This document shows, piece by piece, positions 1-8,717 of a stretch of 64,000 bases of DNA. Under the pieces are notes generated by a model that did no database searches, was not told where the DNA came from, and worked only from the letters and a program-made list of their open reading frames with translations. The position numbers and the translations under genes are program-made. This stretch comes from Enterobacter sp. R4-368 (GTDB lineage: Bacteria; Pseudomonadota; Gammaproteobacteria; Enterobacterales; Enterobacteriaceae): assembly GCF_000410515.1 (NCBI RefSeq), contig NC_021500.1:4650001-4714000 (forward strand). Reading direction: 5' to 3'. The number at the start of each line of letters is the position of its first letter. Within the stretch, counting starts at the first letter, position 1.

Positions 1-62
1 TTATCAACTTAGTGGTGGATGTGCTCTACGCCGCCCTTAATCCCACGATCAGGTACAAGTAA
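1..62 (+). CDS. gsiC: GsiC, C-terminal end (partial)
   Basis: Only the last 19 codons are in the window, reading in frame from base 3 to a TAA at 60-62 and ending in NPTIRYK. This matches the C-terminus of the GsiC inner-membrane permease of the glutathione/oligopeptide ABC importer, whose DppB-like proteins end in a conserved LYAALNPxIRY block. The gsiD start codon follows two bases after the stop, so the two permease genes are in one operon. The rest of the gene lies outside the window. Confidence 0.85.
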   Translation, partial: INLVVDVLYAALNPTIRYK

Positions 63-64
63 GG

Positions 65-976
65 ATGCGATTATTAAACTGGCGTCGACAGGCGGTGCTA
101 AACGCCATGCCCGTAGTCAAACCGGGGCATGTGCGCACGCCGTGGCATGAATTCTGGCGGCGTTTTTGCCGCCAGCCGCTGGCGATGGCCGCCGGGATTT
201 TTGTGCTGCTGCTGATCCTGTTGGCGATTGTCGCCCCGTGGATAGCCCCGTTCGATGCGGAAAACTATTTTGACTATGACCGGCTTAATGAAGGGCCGTC
301 GCTGGTGCACTGGTTCGGCGTCGATTCGCTGGGGCGCGACATTTTAAGCCGCGTGCTGGTCGGCGCGCAGATTTCGCTTGCCGCCGGTCTTTTTGCGGTG
401 CTGATTGGCGCGCTCATCGGTACGGTGCTGGGATTGCTGGCGGGTTACTACGAAGGCTGGTGGGATCGCCTGATTATGCGCATCTGTGATGTGCTGTTCG
501 CGTTTCCCGGCATTCTGCTGGCGATTGCGGTGGTGGCGGTGATGGGTAGCGGCATGGCGAACGTGATCATCGCCGTGGCGGTGTTCTCCGTGCCGGCGTT
601 TGCCCGTCTGGTGCGCGGTAACACGCTGGTGCTCAAGCAACAAACCTTTATCGAATCCGCGCGCAGCATCGGGGCCAGCGATGCGGTGATCCTGTTTCAC
701 CATATTCTGCCGGGCACGGTATCGTCGATTGTGGTCTATTTCACCATGCGTATCGGCACGTCGATTATCTCAGCCGCCAGCCTGTCATTTTTAGGCCTGG
801 GCGCGCAGCCGCCCACCCCGGAGTGGGGCGCGATGCTCAATGAAGCGCGTGCGGATATGGTGATTGCGCCGCATGTGGCGCTGTTCCCTTCGCTGGCGAT
901 TTTTCTGACGGTGCTGGCGTTTAACCTGCTGGGTGATGGCCTGCGCGACGCGCTGGACCCGAAGATTAAGGGATAG
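65..976 (+). CDS. gsiD: Glutathione ABC importer permease GsiD
   Basis: Inner-membrane permease subunit of the GsiABCD ABC importer (DppC/OppC family), which takes up glutathione and short peptides. The 303-residue protein has a cytoplasmic N-terminus, a first membrane helix at about 40-60, a periplasmic stretch with the [10 protein letters not shown] motif typical of DppC proteins, and five further helices. The EAA loop that contacts the ATPase is visible around residues 195-215 ([11 protein letters not shown]). Length matches E. coli GsiD. It follows gsiC by two bases. In E. coli, pdeI and dgcI lie between gsiD and rimO; here the gene converges directly on rimO across a hairpin terminator. 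Confidence 0.93.
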   Translation: MRLLNWRRQAVLNAMPVVKPGHVRTPWHEFWRRFCRQPLAMAAGIFVLLLILLAIVAPWIAPFDAENYFDYDRLNEGPSLVHWFGVDSLGRDILSRVLVGAQISLAAGLFAVLIGALIGTVLGLLAGYYEGWWDRLIMRICDVLFAFPGILLAIAVVAVMGSGMANVIIAVAVFSVPAFARLVRGNTLVLKQQTFIESARSIGASDAVILFHHILPGTVSSIVVYFTMRIGTSIISAASLSFLGLGAQPPTPEWGAMLNEARADMVIAPHVALFPSLAIFLTVLAFNLLGDGLRDALDPKIKG

Positions 977-980
977 AAGG

Positions 981-1006
981 TTCCCTCTCCGTATGAGGAG
1001 AGGGAA
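981..1006. terminator. Bidirectional terminator between gsiD and rimO
   Basis: A perfect 10-bp inverted repeat, TTCCCTCTCC and GGAGAGGGAA, encloses a 6-base loop. It sits in the 37-bp gap between the convergent stops of gsiD and rimO, so it can serve both. No long T-run follows on either strand, so strength is uncertain. Confidence 0.7.
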
Positions 1007-1013
1007 GGAAGGC

Positions 1014-2339
1014 TTAAACGCGGGAGCCCCACAGATCGTATTCGTCGGCGTTTTCCACTTTGACGCGGACAACGTCGCCCGGTTTAACCCCGGTTTCGCC
1101 GTTCAGGTACACCGCGCCGTCGATTTCCGGAGCGTCCGCCATGCTGCGGCCAATCGCGCCTTCTTCGTCCACTTCATCGATGATCACCAGAATTTCGCGG
1201 CCGATTTTTTCCTGCAAGCGCTCGGCGGAGATCTGCTGTTGCAGTTGCATAAAGCGGTTCCAGCGCTCCTCTTTCACCTCTTCCGGCACCTGATCGGCCA
1301 GTTCGTTGGCGGTTGCTCCTTCTACCGGGCTGTATTTAAAGCAGCCGACGCGATCCAGACGCGCTTCCTGGAGGAAATCGAGCAGCATCTGGAAATCTTC
1401 TTCAGTTTCGCCAGGGAAACCGACGATAAAGGTGGAACGCAGCGTCAGTTCCGGGCAGATTTCACGCCACTGCTTAATGCGCGCCAGTTGCCTGTCGACC
1501 GCGCCGGGGCGCTTCATCAGCTTGAGAATGCGCGGGCTGGCGTGCTGCAGCGGGATATCCAGATACGGCAGGATCTTGCCTTCCGCCATCAGCGGAATGA
1601 CATCATCCACGTGCGGATACGGGTAAACGTAGTGCAGACGCGTCCAGACACCGAGTTTCGCCAGTTGCTCACACAGGCCAACCATGCTAGTTTTCACTGG
1701 CTCGCCGTTGTGAAAGCCCATGCGGTGTTTTACATCCACGCCGTAAGCGGAGGTGTCCTGCGAGATCACCAGCAGCTCTTTCACGCCGGCATCGACCAGA
1801 CGTTTGGCTTCGGCTAACACCTCGCCAATCGGGCGGCTTACCAGATCGCCACGCATCGACGGAATAATGCAGAACGTGCAGCGGTGGTTACAGCCTTCGG
1901 AAATTTTCAGGTAAGCGTAGTGGCGCGGCGTCAGTTTGACGCCCTGTTCCGGCACGAGGCTCAGGAACGGATTGTGCTTTGGTTTCGGCACATAGTGATG
2001 AACATGTTCCAGTACCTGCTCATAGCTGTGCGGCCCGGTGATCTCCAGCACTTTCGGGTGCACTTCGCGGATCTGATCCTCTTTTGCGCCCAGGCAGCCG
2101 GTCACAATGACTTTGCCGTTTTCATTCAGCGCTTCGCCGATGGCTTCCAGCGACTCTTGCACCGCGCTGTCGATAAAACCGCAGGTATTGACGATAACCA
2201 TGTCAGCGTTGTCATAGCTTGGCACCACGTCATAACCTTCGGTGCGCAGTTCGGTGAGAATCCGTTCGGAATCCACCAGGTTTTTTGGGCAGCCAAGAGA
2301 GACAAAGCCGATTTTCGGCTGCAGGTTCACATTGCTCAT
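1014..2339 (-). CDS. rimO: Ribosomal protein S12 methylthiotransferase RimO
   Basis: Radical-SAM enzyme that adds a methylthio group to Asp88 of ribosomal protein S12. The 441-residue protein shows the three family parts: an N-terminal UPF0004 domain with Cys near 17, 52 and 82 that binds one 4Fe-4S cluster, the radical-SAM core with the CNHRCTFC cysteine triad near residue 150, and a C-terminal TRAM domain. It is almost identical to the E. coli enzyme (441 residues) throughout. The start ATG agrees with the E. coli N-terminus ([20 protein letters not shown]). A large open frame on the opposite strand (933-1817) is a shadow of this gene. Confidence 0.98.
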   Translation of the reverse strand: MSNVNLQPKIGFVSLGCPKNLVDSERILTELRTEGYDVVPSYDNADMVIVNTCGFIDSAVQESLEAIGEALNENGKVIVTGCLGAKEDQIREVHPKVLEITGPHSYEQVLEHVHHYVPKPKHNPFLSLVPEQGVKLTPRHYAYLKISEGCNHRCTFCIIPSMRGDLVSRPIGEVLAEAKRLVDAGVKELLVISQDTSAYGVDVKHRMGFHNGEPVKTSMVGLCEQLAKLGVWTRLHYVYPYPHVDDVIPLMAEGKILPYLDIPLQHASPRILKLMKRPGAVDRQLARIKQWREICPELTLRSTFIVGFPGETEEDFQMLLDFLQEARLDRVGCFKYSPVEGATANELADQVPEEVKEERWNRFMQLQQQISAERLQEKIGREILVIIDEVDEEGAIGRSMADAPEIDGAVYLNGETGVKPGDVVRVKVENADEYDLWGSRV

Positions 2340-2789
2340 AGTTCAAAAATTAATCAGTTATAGGATCTTAGGGCAGGGATTGTACAGGGCTCTCGCCTGG
2401 ATTTATAGGGTAATTAAGGGGGAGCGCAGGGAATTCTGAGCAGCAACATGCGGCTTTTGGGCGGGAAAGGTGTAGCTGACGCGGCAATACGGGCTGAGAC
2501 CTCATCAACGGTTCCTGTGTTACCGCATCGGGATTTGCGAGCATGCTTCCAGTAATATCAATCTATTCAGCAAGTTAGCTGTAAACCCTTGTCGCTTGTA
2601 GTGTTACGCTTTATATGTGCCCTGCGCCTGCAAAATCAGGCGTCGGGGTTAGCCTTCTTGAAACCGTGTAGTAACACGTAGTGTCGCGTGTCCGGTCATA
2701 GCGCTTTTGACCCTATAAAAGCTATGTTGACAGCCTGGTTTGTTGATGGTTGTATTGTACAACTATCTACTCCCCTCTGAGGTAACAAC
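2340..2789. other. Intergenic region rimO / MarR-GNAT gene
   Basis: About 450 bp between two divergent genes. It must hold the rimO promoter on the left. A small hairpin lies at 2625-2642 (CGCCTG, 6-base loop, CAGGCG). An imperfect inverted repeat (ATAGC...GCTAT around CTTTT...AAAAG) lies near 2698-2726, just upstream of the promoter of the right-hand gene. I see no convincing open frame or RNA gene. Confidence 0.6.
2727..2763 (+). promoter_or_regulatory. Promoter with overlapping palindrome for the MarR-GNAT gene
   Basis: A perfect -35 hexamer TTGACA (2727-2732) is followed after 17 bp by a weak -10 (TTGTAT, 2750-2755). A perfect inverted repeat, GTTGTA-TTG-TACAAC (2749-2763), covers that -10. 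A dyad over a -10 element, right in front of a gene encoding a MarR-type DNA-binding domain, is the arrangement expected for autorepression. This is inference; no binding has been shown. Confidence 0.5.
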
Positions 2790-3749
2790 GTGGCCGCTGA
2801 CCAACTGATCAACGATATCCGTTCCGCATCACGGCGGATGGTGCGTGAGCTGGGCTTTATGAACAGCACGCTTGCGGCGACGGATTATTCTCCTTCCGCC
2901 GTTCATACTCTGCTGGAAGTGGAAAAACAGGGGGCGATGACGGCAGCGCAGCTGGTGCAGATCCTGGGGCTGGAGAAATCAAGCGTCAGCCGTATGCTGA
3001 GCCGGCTTATCGCCGCCGGTGAATTGCAGGACGTACCCTCGGCTGCGGATGCGCGCTATAAAACGCTACAGTTGACCGCGCAGGGCAAAGCGAGCGTCGC
3101 GCGCATTAACAATTACGGTGCGATGCGTGTGCGCGAGGCGCTGCAACATCTGACTGCTGCCGAACAGGAGGCGGTTGCTCGCGGCTTGTCGGCCTATGCC
3201 ACCGCGCTTGAAGCCTGCCGCCAGGGCGCACCGCGTCCTGGCCGTGAAAAGCCAGAAATCGTCACCGGTTATCTGCCGGGAATGATTGGCCGTATCAGCG
3301 AAATGCACGCCAGCTACTATTCGCAACATTATGGTTTCGGCTATTTTTTTGAAAGCAAACTGGCCGCGGGCCTGGCCGAATTCGCCGGACGTCTGGAGAA
3401 TGCGCGTAATAACATCTGGCTCGCGGTTTATAAGGGCAAAATCGTCGGCTCGGTGGCCATTGACGGGCAAGATTTAGGCAATAACGAGGCGCATCTGCGC
3501 TGGTTTATTCTTGATGATGAATGCCGTGGCACCGGCATGGGACGTCAACTGCTCGCCAAAGCGATGCAGTTTTGCGATGAACAACAGTTTTCTGCGGTGC
3601 AGCTCTGGACATTCAGCGGGCTGAACGCCGCGCGCGCCCTTTACGAATCTTTCGGTTTCACCCTGAGCAAAGAGTGGCAGGGCGAACAGTGGGGAAGCAC
3701 AATGCTGGAGCAGCAATTTACCCGCTGCGGGGAAATTGCGCAGCGTTAG
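2790..3749 (+). CDS. MarR-type regulator fused to a GNAT acetyltransferase
   Basis: Bifunctional 319-residue protein. Residues 1-145 form a winged-helix MarR domain: a recognition segment near LGLEKSSVSRMLSRL (about 65-79) and a wing ending DARYKTLQLTAQG. Residues 150-310 form a GNAT N-acetyltransferase domain, with the acetyl-CoA pyrophosphate loop CRGTGMGRQLL near 245 and the motif-B segment NAARALYESFGF near 284. The GTG start at 2790 has a good Shine-Dalgarno (GAGGT) seven bases before it. Members of this family are often called MarR-family transcriptional regulators with acetyltransferase activity; target genes and substrate are unknown. The palindrome over its own promoter suggests autoregulation. 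Absent from E. coli at this locus. Confidence 0.88.
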   Translation: MAADQLINDIRSASRRMVRELGFMNSTLAATDYSPSAVHTLLEVEKQGAMTAAQLVQILGLEKSSVSRMLSRLIAAGELQDVPSAADARYKTLQLTAQGKASVARINNYGAMRVREALQHLTAAEQEAVARGLSAYATALEACRQGAPRPGREKPEIVTGYLPGMIGRISEMHASYYSQHYGFGYFFESKLAAGLAEFAGRLENARNNIWLAVYKGKIVGSVAIDGQDLGNNEAHLRWFILDDECRGTGMGRQLLAKAMQFCDEQQFSAVQLWTFSGLNAARALYESFGFTLSKEWQGEQWGSTMLEQQFTRCGEIAQR

Positions 3750-3836
3750 ATCCGTTGCGCTATGAGCTTGGCTGGAGCAGAGCTTACAGCCTTTTGTGTC
3801 CCGATAAGGCTGGCTATTAACCGCTACACCCGCGCT

Positions 3837-4697
3837 TTATTTTGCCGTTTTTTCGGCGATTTTTTTATCAATATACGTTTTAAGGATTTGCTGCTGCGCT
3901 GCCACGACGTCACTTGATGACACCGCTTGCAGCAGCCCGGCGAGCGTTTCATTGTCTGGCCCCTCCGTGACGGTAATTTTCAGGGTATACGGCGTCACTT
4001 TTGCCAGCTCAATGGTTTTGCCGTGCGTTATCACTGCTTGTTGGTTGTAATAACGCCCGACATATACTTTATCAAACTCGATCGTGGCATCATTACCGCC
4101 AAAATCTATCGCCACGGTTAATCCGTGATGATTATTCATGCCGTATGGCCGCAGTTGTTTGGGGTAAAAAAGAGAATACGGAACAAACGATAATCGCTCT
4201 TCGCTATGCTGGATTTTAATTTGCATAGCAAAACCGAGATCGCTGGTTAATTGCCCGGCCAGAAGAGGCGTATTGTAATATTGATAGGGTAATCCGGGCG
4301 TTGTCAGATTATTTTTTCCTGTGCCGCCGAACTGACCATAAACCAGCGTTAAACATTGCGCGTTAGAAATTAGCGTGGTTCTACTCGGATAAATATAGGC
4401 ATTTAACGGGTAGGGCTTCGCCATATTGCTACCAACTTTTGATATAAGCGAAAAACCATATTTAAGGGTTTCACTCAGGATCGGCGTAGCCACCGCTAAT
4501 AATAGCGCGGCGGCTTCAGGAGAACCTCTGTCCTCATCTAACGCCGCAGGGCAGGGATCTCCCGATATAAACGCGCGCATCTCTTCAATTCCGCCCTCCT
4601 TTATTGTTTGCGGGTTATAGCTGACGGTGTTTGTATGCTCACTTGTACACCCTGCCAGAAGGGTGCTGATCAATAAGAATGTTTTTTTGCCAGGCAT
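3837..4697 (-). CDS. Putative lipoprotein of unknown function
   Basis: A 286-residue protein that starts MPGKKTFLL and has a lipoprotein signal with lipobox LLAGC, the lipidated cysteine being about residue 17. I chose the ATG at 4697 because a GAGG ribosome-binding site lies eight bases upstream; the GTG at 4706 would have none. After the signal comes a Ser/Thr/Asn-rich region and a probable beta-rich domain. I do not recognise the family. It starts 12 bp after the stop of the upstream secreted protease and is in the same low-GC operon, so the two are likely made together. The residue at +2 after Cys is Ser, which by the usual rule would allow outer-membrane sorting. Confidence 0.7.
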   Translation of the reverse strand: MPGKKTFLLISTLLAGCTSEHTNTVSYNPQTIKEGGIEEMRAFISGDPCPAALDEDRGSPEAAALLLAVATPILSETLKYGFSLISKVGSNMAKPYPLNAYIYPSRTTLISNAQCLTLVYGQFGGTGKNNLTTPGLPYQYYNTPLLAGQLTSDLGFAMQIKIQHSEERLSFVPYSLFYPKQLRPYGMNNHHGLTVAIDFGGNDATIEFDKVYVGRYYNQQAVITHGKTIELAKVTPYTLKITVTEGPDNETLAGLLQAVSSSDVVAAQQQILKTYIDKKIAEKTAK

Positions 4698-4709
4698 ACG
4701 GGTCACCTC

Positions 4710-5744
4710 TTAAAAGGGCAGTTTTGATTTCGGTACAGCGTAATTAGCCAGTAATTTTTCGATGTTCAATTTGCACATGTTTTTACTGAGAGTTTGTTCC
4801 GATGAAATATGGATGCCACTTATAACCACGCTATTTTCCGTTTTGCTTTTCGTCACATTGACGATGGGCGCACCGGAAAAGCCCTGGAGCACCGTACACA
4901 AATGAATAAGACAGTTATCATTGATATAAACCACCTTGCAGCTTTTATTTTGTTGGTTATCGGTTGCTGCCATATTAGAGGCCTGATAATTGTCGGGGAT
5001 CTTTTCAGGGGAAGAAATAGCAACGCCCGGTATCCATAATTCATCATTAACGTCGGCTTGTTGCCACTGAACAGGGGGCGAGGCAATATTTACTTTATCA
5101 ACCGTTAAAACAGCATAATCACAATAGCTGCCCTCGGTTTGAAAACACACTTTGCCATTCTGTTTACTGACTTTTCTCGATTCGCCGTTACTAAAATAAG
5201 CCGTATCAACATTACAATGCGCCGCGGTGACAACGGTGGTGTTATTGATTAAAAAGCCGCTGCACGCTTCTAATGACGAACGCAGATAAACAACCGAAGG
5301 AATAAATTTAGCGGCATAGGGAAATGTCTCAACGTTATTCTTTTCCAGCTTTTTTTGACAGCGGCTGATAACCAACTGCGCCGATTCTTTATCACCATAG
5401 GTACTATAATAATTCACCGTCGCCGAATTACAGTCAGGCGTATTTTCCGCAATGCTGCCTGGCGGTAAATGCAGTTTCTCCATGACGATTTTGTTGTCTT
5501 CGTTACGCGTGGGGTATTGGTTGATACCCTCCTGCTGCATGTTGCGGATGGTCAGTTTGAACAGCGTTGATTCATGTTCCGCTGATTTTATTCCCTTATC
5601 AAACGGGTGCTTTTTCAGTAGATCATCGGTCTGGAGTTGCTCGATATTTAACCCGTCATTGCTGACGATGGCAGTCTCACGCGCGCCCACCTGATTGATA
5701 ATGCTACATAACATGAGCAACAGAAGTGGGAGTATCGCTCGCAT
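4710..5744 (-). CDS. Secreted trypsin-like serine protease
   Basis: A 344-residue exported protein. Residues 1-21 are a signal peptide (LPLLLLMLCSI core, likely cleavage after VGA). The C-terminal half carries all three elements of an S1-family serine protease: TAAHC with the catalytic His at 176, CDYAVL with the catalytic Asp at 209, and GFSGAP with the nucleophile Ser at 290. Nine or more cysteines suggest periplasmic disulfides. The N-terminal 140 residues match nothing I know and may be a propeptide or a binding domain. It is first in a two-gene operon with the lipoprotein downstream. Lower GC and more AT-rich codons than the neighbouring core genes suggest acquisition. Substrate unknown. 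Confidence 0.8.
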   Translation of the reverse strand: MRAILPLLLLMLCSIINQVGARETAIVSNDGLNIEQLQTDDLLKKHPFDKGIKSAEHESTLFKLTIRNMQQEGINQYPTRNEDNKIVMEKLHLPPGSIAENTPDCNSATVNYYSTYGDKESAQLVISRCQKKLEKNNVETFPYAAKFIPSVVYLRSSLEACSGFLINNTTVVTAAHCNVDTAYFSNGESRKVSKQNGKVCFQTEGSYCDYAVLTVDKVNIASPPVQWQQADVNDELWIPGVAISSPEKIPDNYQASNMAATDNQQNKSCKVVYINDNCLIHLCTVLQGFSGAPIVNVTKSKTENSVVISGIHISSEQTLSKNMCKLNIEKLLANYAVPKSKLPF

Positions 5745-5894
5745 GGTAACGATCCAGAATGCAGGAGTATTACTGAATTATCAGACGCTGCGGTGCAAAG
5801 TTTTCTCATACGAAAGTATGATTTTTGTTTCCAGATAAGAAGCCTGTTGCCGTTATCAGGCGAGACTGCAACAACGGCCCTTTTGGTTGCAATT

Positions 5895-5913
5895 AATAAT
5901 GATTCGCATTAAC
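5895..5913 (+). promoter_or_regulatory. Fur box before the esterase gene
   Basis: The 19-mer AATAATGATTCGCATTAAC matches the Fur consensus (GATAATGATAATCATTATC) at 15 of 19 positions, including both core half-sites. It lies 34 bp before the chosen ATG of the IroE-like esterase, a normal position for a repressing Fur dimer. Iron control of this gene follows as inference from family knowledge. Confidence 0.78.
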
Positions 5914-5946
5914 TTCGTTGTGAATTTCTTGTACCAGGGAAGGATA

Positions 5947-6915
5947 ATGTTCACGCGTTCATTTAAAAATGGCTTCATATTCCTGCGATTAAGCTCGTTT
6001 AACGCAGGCGGTTTTTCGAGCCCAGGCGCAGTAATTCGCCAGTTGGCGGCACTCCTGCTGATGCTCTGCGCGGCGAACAGTTATGCCCGCCCGGACATGA
6101 CGCCGTTGGGGCCGAATATCGCCGATAAAGGTTCTGCGTTTTATCATTTCACTGTTAATACTTTTGATTCCACCGACGGCAAGCGCCATTACAAAGTGTG
6201 GACCGCCATCCCGAATAAAAAGCCGCCCGCCAGTGGTTATCCGGTGCTCTATCTGCTGGACGGCAACGCGGTGATGGACCGGTTATCCGATGAGCTGTTG
6301 CAAAAACTGTCGCAGCGCGATCCGCCCGTGCTGGTGGCGATTGGCTATCAGACCGATCTGCCGTTTGAGTTAACCGCCAGAGCGTATGACTACACGCCCG
6401 CAACGCAAAGTAGCCCGCAGAATCTGCGCGGCAGAACCGGTGGCGGTAGCGCGATTTTCCGCAGGTTACTGGAGCAGACCATTGCCCCGCTGGCTGAAAA
6501 AGATCTCGCTATCGACCCGCAAAAGCGGGCGCTGTGGGGGCACTCTTACGGGGGACTGTTCGTGCTGGAGAGCTTTCTGTCGTCCGATTTCTTTCACACG
6601 TTCTACTCAGCCGTCCCTTCGCTGGATCGTAATAACGCTGCACTACTGAGCGCACTTGAGCGTGTCAACACAGCGCAGAGCCGCCAGAAATCAGTGTGGT
6701 TTATGGAAGGCGACGGCGACAGAAAAACGCAGGACGAAAACGCCACCTCGGACGTGTTAGCTGCCCTAAGCCAGACGGTTTCATGCCTGCGTAGCAGAGG
6801 CATACCGGCGACTTACCGGCTTTATCCCGGCCTGACGCACGGCGCGATGTTTGCCGCCTCGATGCACGCGGCGCTGTTGCATGTGTCCGGTGAGACGCTT
6901 CCTGAAGCAGAGTAA
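5947..6915 (+). CDS. IroE-like alpha/beta-hydrolase, probable siderophore esterase
   Basis: A 322-residue exported hydrolase of the esterase D / Fes-IroE family (PF00756-like). A hydrophobic segment at about 31-44 (RQLAALLLMLCAANSYA) is a signal peptide or anchor, so the enzyme probably works in the periplasm. The catalytic serine is in GHSYGG (Ser200) and the histidine in GLTHGAMF (His298), the same two motifs as IroE, which linearises enterobactin and salmochelin. Length also matches IroE. The ATG at 5947 was chosen over an upstream TTG because AGGA lies just before it and the upstream stretch contains the Fur box. No siderophore synthesis or receptor gene is nearby. Substrate is inferred, not shown. 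Confidence 0.8.
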   Translation: MFTRSFKNGFIFLRLSSFNAGGFSSPGAVIRQLAALLLMLCAANSYARPDMTPLGPNIADKGSAFYHFTVNTFDSTDGKRHYKVWTAIPNKKPPASGYPVLYLLDGNAVMDRLSDELLQKLSQRDPPVLVAIGYQTDLPFELTARAYDYTPATQSSPQNLRGRTGGGSAIFRRLLEQTIAPLAEKDLAIDPQKRALWGHSYGGLFVLESFLSSDFFHTFYSAVPSLDRNNAALLSALERVNTAQSRQKSVWFMEGDGDRKTQDENATSDVLAALSQTVSCLRSRGIPATYRLYPGLTHGAMFAASMHAALLHVSGETLPEAE

Positions 6916-6917
6916 AA

Positions 6918-6937
6918 AAGGCCGCGAATGCGGCCTT
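6918..6937 (-). terminator. Terminator for the 85-residue protein gene
   Basis: AAGGCCGC, 4-base loop, GCGGCCTT. On the minus strand the stem is followed by a run of T (complement of AAAAAA at 6914-6919), the standard rho-independent form, 8 bp after the gene's stop. It may also slow transcription leaving the esterase gene. Confidence 0.8.
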
Positions 6938-6944
6938 CAGCGGT

Positions 6945-7202
6945 TTAGCTCAATGCATAAATCGCGTCGAAAATGGTGGCGGGAATACACCAGTCTTTGG
7001 TGAACTCTTCGAGCGCTTCCAGGTTCTCTTTGAAATGCGCCAGCATGATATCAATTGCCTGCGCTTCGTCTTCCGCCTGGGTTTCAAACGGCATTTTGTG
7101 AAAGCCATCAGCTTTAAGCTGCCGCACTTCTTCGGCGGACAAGGTTTTTTTCTCATAGACATTCACGGCAATGTCACTGGAGTAGAACACATAGGTTTTC
7201 AT
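6945..7202 (-). CDS. Small conserved-looking protein, function unknown
   Basis: An 85-residue acidic cytoplasmic protein starting MKTYVFYSSD. I chose the ATG at 7202 because AAGGA precedes it at good spacing; an upstream start would add 19 residues that look untranslated. The sequence suggests a small alpha/beta fold with a helical, acidic middle part (QAEDEAQAIDIMLAHFKENLEALEEF). No signal peptide, membrane segment or metal motif is visible. A clear rho-independent terminator follows. I do not recognise the family. Confidence 0.72.
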   Translation of the reverse strand: MKTYVFYSSDIAVNVYEKKTLSAEEVRQLKADGFHKMPFETQAEDEAQAIDIMLAHFKENLEALEEFTKDWCIPATIFDAIYALS

Positions 7203-7408
7203 GACATCTTCCTTGTAAATGAAGCGGTTGGTGGCAGCTATGTTATCGGCATCGGGCAATGTTCGTTTACCCCTGCACGATATAAATTATTACTATGCGC
7301 TTCGCTTGCCCGGTAAAAAAGCCCCTGGTTTTCGTCTTTTCTCGCGCTCACCGGCGCGCAAAATTCATGCTAATTTGAACGTTTTCCTCACGTGATAAAG
7401 GCAGGGTT

Positions 7409-7882
7409 ATGGCAAGTTTCGACGTTCAGGAATGGCGCAAAGAGAATTACCTGGTAACAACCGACGCCGAAAAGCAGGATATTGCAGCGATCCACCGTTA
7501 TCTGACGCGATCAACATGGGCGGTGGGGATTGACCGGGAGACGGTGGCGATCTCCGTGCAAAATAGCCTTAATTTCGGTCTGTTTCATGGTGAGGCGCAG
7601 ATAGGTTTTGCCCGGTTAGTGACCGATTACGCCACCTTCGCCTACCTGTGTGATGTGTATGTGCTGGAAGCGTATCAGGGGCAAAAACTGGGAAAATGGT
7701 TAATCGCCTGCTGCCATGCGCATCCGGTTTTTGAAAAACTGCGCCGGATTGTTCTCTTTACTTCCACCGCGCCCTGGCTGTACGCGCAGGCGGGTTATGA
7801 ACCTGTTAACCGGCCCGATTACACGTGGACGATTGCCCGTCCGGATATCTACAAGAGCAGGAATAACCCGACTAAAGAGTAG
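7409..7882 (+). CDS. GNAT-family N-acetyltransferase
   Basis: A 157-residue single-domain GNAT protein. The acetyl-CoA binding motif A is visible as LCDVYVLEAYQGQKLGKWLI (about 85-104), preceded by the beta-bulge strand FARLVTDYATFAYL. Motif B follows as WLYAQAGYEPV near 130. Short GNAT proteins of this type acetylate small molecules or protein N-termini, but nothing here points to the substrate. It stands alone between the small 85-residue gene and a membrane-protein gene. The ATG at 7409 has GGCAGGG upstream. Confidence 0.85.
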   Translation: MASFDVQEWRKENYLVTTDAEKQDIAAIHRYLTRSTWAVGIDRETVAISVQNSLNFGLFHGEAQIGFARLVTDYATFAYLCDVYVLEAYQGQKLGKWLIACCHAHPVFEKLRRIVLFTSTAPWLYAQAGYEPVNRPDYTWTIARPDIYKSRNNPTKE

Positions 7883-7999
7883 CGCGCCTGCACCATCGCG
7901 GTAAAAGTGGACAATGCGGTTAATGCCGCGTTGCCATTGCTATGCCGTTCCCGCGCTGGTAAAAACGGCCGGTTTACTAACACCGGAAAGGGAAAAACG

Positions 8000-8269
8000 A
8001 TGCGCAGGACAATCATTAAGATTCTGGCGGGGCTGCTGTATGTGGTGCTCGCCTTTTTTATTAGCGCTGTCATCAAGCCGGTTAACCAGTTCTGGCAATG
8101 GTCATCGGACTGGCTGTTTGATCTGCTCTGGCGACACCACATGATTACCGATACCTACGAATGGGGGATGGATCCACCAGGCACCATAATGCTGGTGACA
8201 ATTGTGCTGGTGATCGCCTGGCTTTTAGCCCGCAGCGTTAAAGTGCTACGGGCTAAAATCGGGCGCTGA
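8000..8269 (+). CDS. Small inner-membrane protein, function unknown
   Basis: An 89-residue protein with two predicted membrane helices, at about 6-26 and 62-82, separated by a Trp/His-rich loop (QFWQWSSDWLFDLLWRHHM). The ends are basic, so both termini are probably cytoplasmic. The ATG at 8000 follows a GGAAAGGGA ribosome-binding site; upstream in-frame codons lack one. I do not recognise the family. Confidence 0.65.
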   Translation: MRRTIIKILAGLLYVVLAFFISAVIKPVNQFWQWSSDWLFDLLWRHHMITDTYEWGMDPPGTIMLVTIVLVIAWLLARSVKVLRAKIGR

Positions 8270-8279
8270 GTGCCGCGTT

Positions 8280-8717
8280 TTACCATCCGTATTCTGAATA
8301 AGGTTGCCCGGCGGCGATCTGCGCAATCGCATGTTTGACATAGCCAATCGTGTTTTCAGGTAAATCGTCAATGGCGTGCCAGCATAAATCGCCATGTTTC
8401 TCCGGTTCGGCGATAAACGGCTCGCCCTGCCAGCGCGTGCAACTGAAAAAGTGGCCCATCCACGAGCGATTCTCTGTCCAGACGTGCAGCGTATGCGCCA
8501 GCTGAAGATCATCCGGTGCGATGACCACGCCCGTCTCCTCGTTGGCTTCCCGTGCCGCTGCTGCCCCCAGCGTTTCGTACTGCTCCAGACCACCGGCGGG
8601 TAGGCTATAGCAACCGTCCATCCAGCCTGTTCCGGTGCGTTTAAGCATGCAAATCTGCTTCTCTTTTCGCAGCAATACGAATACCGCAACCGACAGGTTA
8701 TAGCGCTCTCTTGTCAT
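8280..8717 (-). CDS. Nudix hydrolase
   Basis: A 145-residue Nudix-family pyrophosphatase. The complete Nudix box is visible: GGLEQYE, seven residues, then REANEETGV (about 42-64), giving the GX5EX7REUXEEXGU pattern that binds the metal-pyrophosphate. Such enzymes hydrolyse nucleoside diphosphate-X compounds; the substrate cannot be told. The gene overlaps the end of the SH3-domain gene by 20 bp, and its ribosome-binding site (GAGGG) lies inside that gene, so translation is coupled. It is the last gene of a GST-SH3-Nudix operon. Confidence 0.88.
   Translation of the reverse strand: MTRERYNLSVAVFVLLRKEKQICMLKRTGTGWMDGCYSLPAGGLEQYETLGAAAAREANEETGVVIAPDDLQLAHTLHVWTENRSWMGHFFSCTRWQGEPFIAEPEKHGDLCWHAIDDLPENTIGYVKHAIAQIAAGQPYSEYGW

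Noticed and set aside
933..1817. Plus-strand open frame of 294 residues
   Set aside because: It lies antisense to rimO over almost its whole length and its product is His/Phe-rich nonsense typical of a shadow of a GC-rich gene.
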